Shown in pieces: positions 24,287 to 29,065 of a stretch of DNA of 29,065 nucleotides. Position 1 is the stretch's first letter; each line of letters starts with the position of its first letter. Under the pieces are notes generated by a model, which saw only the letters and a list, made by a program, of their open reading frames with translations, was not told the origin of the DNA and did no database searches. Source of the stretch: UBA940 sp964464465 (GTDB lineage Bacteria > Bacteroidota > Bacteroidia > Bacteroidales > Rikenellaceae); the NCBI GenBank assembly GCA_964464465.1, contig CAYXGF010000019.1, positions 1 through 29,065 of the forward strand, in the 5' to 3' direction. Made by a program: the position numbers and the translations under genes.

Positions 24287-27271
24287 TTATTTTGTAGTCT
24301 TGTCGTCTTTCTTCATCATATCGTATGCCACCGGAGTTGCAACGAACACCGAAGAATAAGTACCTACGATAATACCGAACAACAGTGCGAAAACGAAACC
24401 GCGAATCGTCGCGCCGCCAAGGATGAATATGGCAAGCAACGTAACGATAGTGGTACCCGAAGTATTTATCGTACGCGACAGGGTCGAATTGACAGCATGA
24501 TTGATGTTGTCTCTTACGCTGCGTTTCGGATAAAGCGTCTGGAACTCGCGGATACGGTCGAAAATCACCACCGTGTCGTTAATCGAATAACCGATAATAG
24601 TCAGAATTGCAGCAATGAACGACTGGTCAACCTCCATGGTGAACGGCAGCAGGCCGTAGAATATGGAGAACAGACCGCAAATCAGAAGTGCATTGTGCGT
24701 CAGAGAAACGACGGCACCTACACCCCACTGCCACTTCTTAAAGCGGACGATGATGTAAAGCGCAATGGCCAGAAGACTGAACAGAACGGCGATAATCGAG
24801 TTCACCTTTATGTCGTGAGCCACGCTCGGGCCGACCTTGTCAGCCTGAATTATACCGTAGGCCACATCCTGCGTACTGGTGAACTGGTCGAGCGTAAGCG
24901 AAGTGGCGAACAGAGGATTGAGAGCCTGATGCAGCAGCGCATCTACCTCGGAAGTAGCCTCGTCGCTCTGGTCGTCGTACTTGTACTGCGTAACGATACG
25001 TTTCTGGTTCTCGCTGCCGTACTGTTTCACCTCGAAGCTCTCGTCGCTGCCTTCGAATACGGTACCCAACGCCTCGCGGACCTCATCATCGCTTACTTTC
25101 TGGTCGAAATGAATCACATATGCCCTACCGCCGGAGAAATCCACACCGTAGTTGAAACCGCGAACCGCAATTGAAATAACGGTAAGTGCGATAAGGGTTC
25201 CGGAGATGATATAAGCAATCTTGCGTTTGCCGATGAAATCGAAGTTGGTATTGTCGAGCAGGTTCTCGCTCCACTTTCTGGAAAACTTGACGTTCTTTCC
25301 CTTTTCCACCAGGGCGAACAGAATCAGACGGGTAATGAAAATCGCACAGAAAAGCGAAGTCACGATACCTATTATAAGAGTGGTAGCGAATCCCTGTACC
25401 GGACCTGTTCCGAATACGAAGAGCACGATACCTGTAATGATTGTCGTGATATTACCGTCAAGGATTGCGGAATACGCATTGCGGAAACCATCCGCCAGGG
25501 CAAGGCCGAGACCTTTGCCGGCACGCAACTCCTCCTTGGTTCGTTCATAGATGATGACGTTGGCATCCACAGCCATACCCATCGAGAGGACTATACCGGC
25601 GATACCCGGCAGCGTCAGAACGGCGCCGAAGCTGACCAGAACTCCGAACAGGAAGAAGAGGTTGGCAATGAGAGCGACGTTGGCCACCCAGCCGGCCGTA
25701 TTATAATAAAGGCCCATGTACAGGAGCACAAGCACGAATGCTATCACGAACGAAAGGATACCTGCCTGAATCGAATCGGCACCCAGCGACGGGCCGACGA
25801 TAGCCTCCTGGGTAATGCGAGCCGGAGCAGGAAGTTTACCGGATTTGAGCACGTTGGCAAGGTCCTTTGCCTCCTGAATAGTGAAGTTGCCGGAGATTTC
25901 CGAACGTCCGCCGGTAATCTCGCTCTTGACAACGGGTGCGGAATATACGTAACCGTCCAGAACGATTGCGATGCACGAATTGATATTGTCGGCAGTCAGA
26001 CGCGCCCATGCTCTGGCACCGGTACCGTTCATCACCATGTCAACCTTGGCGGAAGAACCGTGCTCGGCATACGTCTCCGTAGCGTCGGTAACGACACCTC
26101 CGTCGAGAGGAGCCTTGCCGTCACGCGTATTGGCCTTGATTGCATAGAGCTGGAACTGAGTCTCGGCAGCGTCGACAGGCTTGATACCCCACATGAGTTT
26201 GATATCGCGCGGCATGAGAGCCTTCACCTGCGGCATCGACAGATATTTGTTTACGACAGCCGTATCGTATGCCATGGCGGTACCTACCACCGGACCGTCG
26301 TAAATCTCTCCATTGGGAGCCACGAGCGGCTGCAACTTGGTAAAGAGCGGATACACAGCCTCAATCTCGGCCTCGCTCATACCTGTACCAGCGGCATCGT
26401 CGACAGCGATTCCCGCAAGTTCGTCATCGATAATCGTCTCTGCGACGGCAGCAGCCTCGGTCACGGTATCGCCCATCAGCTTGTTGTACTGCGCAATCTC
26501 GGCATTGGCCTGTTCCAGAATAGGATAAATGTCCTTGTTGGAATACGTTGCCCAGAATTCGAGCGATGCTGTACCCTGCAACAGTTTGCGGACACGCTCC
26601 GGCTCCTTGACACCCGGCAGCTCGACCAGAATACGTCCGGTAGTACCGATTCTCTGGATATTGGGCTGCGTCACACCGAAACGGTCGATACGGTTGCGCA
26701 GAACGTTGAACGAATTGGAGATAGCTCCGTCCGCCTCGTCGCGCAACACCTTTATGACTTCATCGTTGCTGCTCGAAGGCTGGATTTTCTCTTTAAGTGC
26801 GGGAGTGTTGAAGATGAACGCCAGCGGCGCATCGGAACTCAGCTCCTTGTAAGACTTGGCAAACAGCGTGATGAAGTCGTCGGTGCTGTTCTTGGAAGCC
26901 TCACGGGCCTGAGCGAGAGCCTGATTAAACACAGGGTCCTTGCTGTCGTTGGACAGTGCGCGAACGACATCCTCGACAGAGATTTCGAGCATCACGTTCA
27001 TACCGCCTTTCAGGTCGAGACCCAGATTAATCTCTTTCTCCTTGCACTCCTTGTAGTTGAACTTGATGAATCCAAGATTGTAGACCGTCTGCGACTTCAT
27101 CGAGTCAAGATAGGCCTGCTCCTTTTCGGGTTGCAGCTTGGAATCGAAAGCGGCAGCATATCTGGCCGCCTTTTTCTCGACGTTCCGCGTAACGAAACTG
27201 AACGAGAGCTGATAAGCACAGGCAATTGCTAAAAGAATTGTCAGTAGTTTAAGTGCGCCTTTGTTTTGCAT
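24287..27271 (-). CDS. secDF: Protein translocase subunit SecDF, fused form
   Basis: Uses the proton gradient to complete protein export through SecYEG. At 994 residues this is the fused SecD-SecF form common in Bacteroidetes. The SecD half starts with one membrane helix (about 8-28) and has LGLDLKGG near residues 83-90. It is followed by a large periplasmic domain and a five-helix bundle (about 500-660, with GMAVDANVIIYERTKEEL). The SecF half starts with a helix near 690, then GVDFSGGRAYVIHFD near 709, a second periplasmic domain and a bundle with GYSINDTVVIFDRIRE. Both halves keep the conserved bundle motifs with charged residues thought to carry protons. An acidic, Ala-rich insertion (about 260-300) lies in the first periplasmic domain. 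It has its own promoter and terminator. Confidence 0.96.
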   Translation of the reverse strand: MQNKGALKLLTILLAIACAYQLSFSFVTRNVEKKAARYAAAFDSKLQPEKEQAYLDSMKSQTVYNLGFIKFNYKECKEKEINLGLDLKGGMNVMLEISVEDVVRALSNDSKDPVFNQALAQAREASKNSTDDFITLFAKSYKELSSDAPLAFIFNTPALKEKIQPSSSNDEVIKVLRDEADGAISNSFNVLRNRIDRFGVTQPNIQRIGTTGRILVELPGVKEPERVRKLLQGTASLEFWATYSNKDIYPILEQANAEIAQYNKLMGDTVTEAAAVAETIIDDELAGIAVDDAAGTGMSEAEIEAVYPLFTKLQPLVAPNGEIYDGPVVGTAMAYDTAVVNKYLSMPQVKALMPRDIKLMWGIKPVDAAETQFQLYAIKANTRDGKAPLDGGVVTDATETYAEHGSSAKVDMVMNGTGARAWARLTADNINSCIAIVLDGYVYSAPVVKSEITGGRSEISGNFTIQEAKDLANVLKSGKLPAPARITQEAIVGPSLGADSIQAGILSFVIAFVLVLLYMGLYYNTAGWVANVALIANLFFLFGVLVSFGAVLTLPGIAGIVLSMGMAVDANVIIYERTKEELRAGKGLGLALADGFRNAYSAILDGNITTIITGIVLFVFGTGPVQGFATTLIIGIVTSLFCAIFITRLILFALVEKGKNVKFSRKWSENLLDNTNFDFIGKRKIAYIISGTLIALTVISIAVRGFNYGVDFSGGRAYVIHFDQKVSDDEVREALGTVFEGSDESFEVKQYGSENQKRIVTQYKYDDQSDEATSEVDALLHQALNPLFATSLTLDQFTSTQDVAYGIIQADKVGPSVAHDIKVNSIIAVLFSLLAIALYIIVRFKKWQWGVGAVVSLTHNALLICGLFSIFYGLLPFTMEVDQSFIAAILTIIGYSINDTVVIFDRIREFQTLYPKRSVRDNINHAVNSTLSRTINTSGTTIVTLLAIFILGGATIRGFVFALLFGIIVGTYSSVFVATPVAYDMMKKDDKTTK

Positions 27272-27337
27272 CGTTTGTATTTTTATTTGTTTTCAATTTG
27301 TTTTCCAAACGGATAGCTCCACCGAGCCGATAGAGCG

Positions 27338-27367
27338 CAAAATTACATTTTTTTATCTTATATGCAA
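27338..27367 (-). promoter_or_regulatory. Promoter of secDF
   Basis: On the minus strand TTG (27365-27367), a 20-nt spacer and TAATTTTG (27338-27345) fit the Bacteroidetes consensus. The inferred start near 27333 gives a leader of about 62 nt. Confidence 0.65.
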
Positions 27368-27378
27368 TAAAATAGTCC

Positions 27379-27411
27379 AAAAAAAAGCGACCGCCAATGA
27401 CAGACAGCCGC
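27379..27411 (-). terminator. Intrinsic terminator of dnaK
   Basis: On the minus strand a 9-bp stem (27387-27395 with 27403-27411, using three G-U pairs) has a 7-nt loop and is followed by eight T. It lies 31 nt after the dnaK stop. Confidence 0.82.
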
Positions 27412-27442
27412 TTTTTCATTCAAATCAACGGATAGTGGAAGC

Positions 27443-29065
<1,623 letters not shown>

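Overview
The window looks like a chromosomal segment of a gut Bacteroidales bacterium, most likely Alistipes or a close Rikenellaceae relative. The evidence is the 5' end of a 16S rRNA gene on the minus strand at the left edge, promoters of the Bacteroidetes type (TTTG, about 20 nt, TAnnTTTG) in front of many genes, BACON-domain lipoproteins, a fused SecDF and an EF-G2-type elongation factor. No CRISPR array, tRNA, insertion sequence or SusC/SusD pair was seen.

Layout. 1-296: 16S rRNA start (minus). 297-722: rRNA leader with a boxA-like site and two tandem promoters. 723-5374: two divergent exported glycoside hydrolases, GH78 alpha-L-rhamnosidase (minus) and GH110 alpha-1,3-galactosidase (plus), fired from a symmetric back-to-back promoter. 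5510-6340: prmA. 6344-6913: a Crp/Fnr-type regulator (minus). Its upstream region holds a perfect FNR-type palindrome, which also faces a plus-strand operon of two paralogous lipoproteins and a beta-barrel-like protein (7019-8921). 9022-11722: hpf, then a tatD-tcdA-xerC operon (all minus). 11822-13978: EF-G2-type factor lacking key GTPase residues (minus). 14231-18229: operon of three paralogous exported endonuclease/exonuclease/phosphatase (EEP) enzymes, two of them lipoproteins with three BACON-like domains each. 18505-22850: a large lipoprotein and a DUF5723-type outer-membrane protein (minus). 23157-24002: diadenylate cyclase cdaA (minus). 24287-27271: secDF (minus). 27443-29065: dnaK, cut by the right edge (minus).

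The most unusual region is 6344-8921. A regulator gene, an FNR-consensus palindrome placed about 41.5 bp before the inferred transcription start, and a G9 homopolymer between that site and the -7 box suggest an activator-dependent promoter whose spacing could change by strand slippage. A second G9 tract lies inside the third gene of the operon, where gain or loss of one G truncates the protein. Together they suggest a surface-protein locus that may be both environmentally controlled and phase variable. Other points of note are the mirror-image GH78/GH110 promoter, the EF-G paralogue with His-to-Ser and Thr-to-Tyr changes in its switch regions, and the EEP/BACON triple operon.

All family assignments come from reading motifs by eye; no database search was run.
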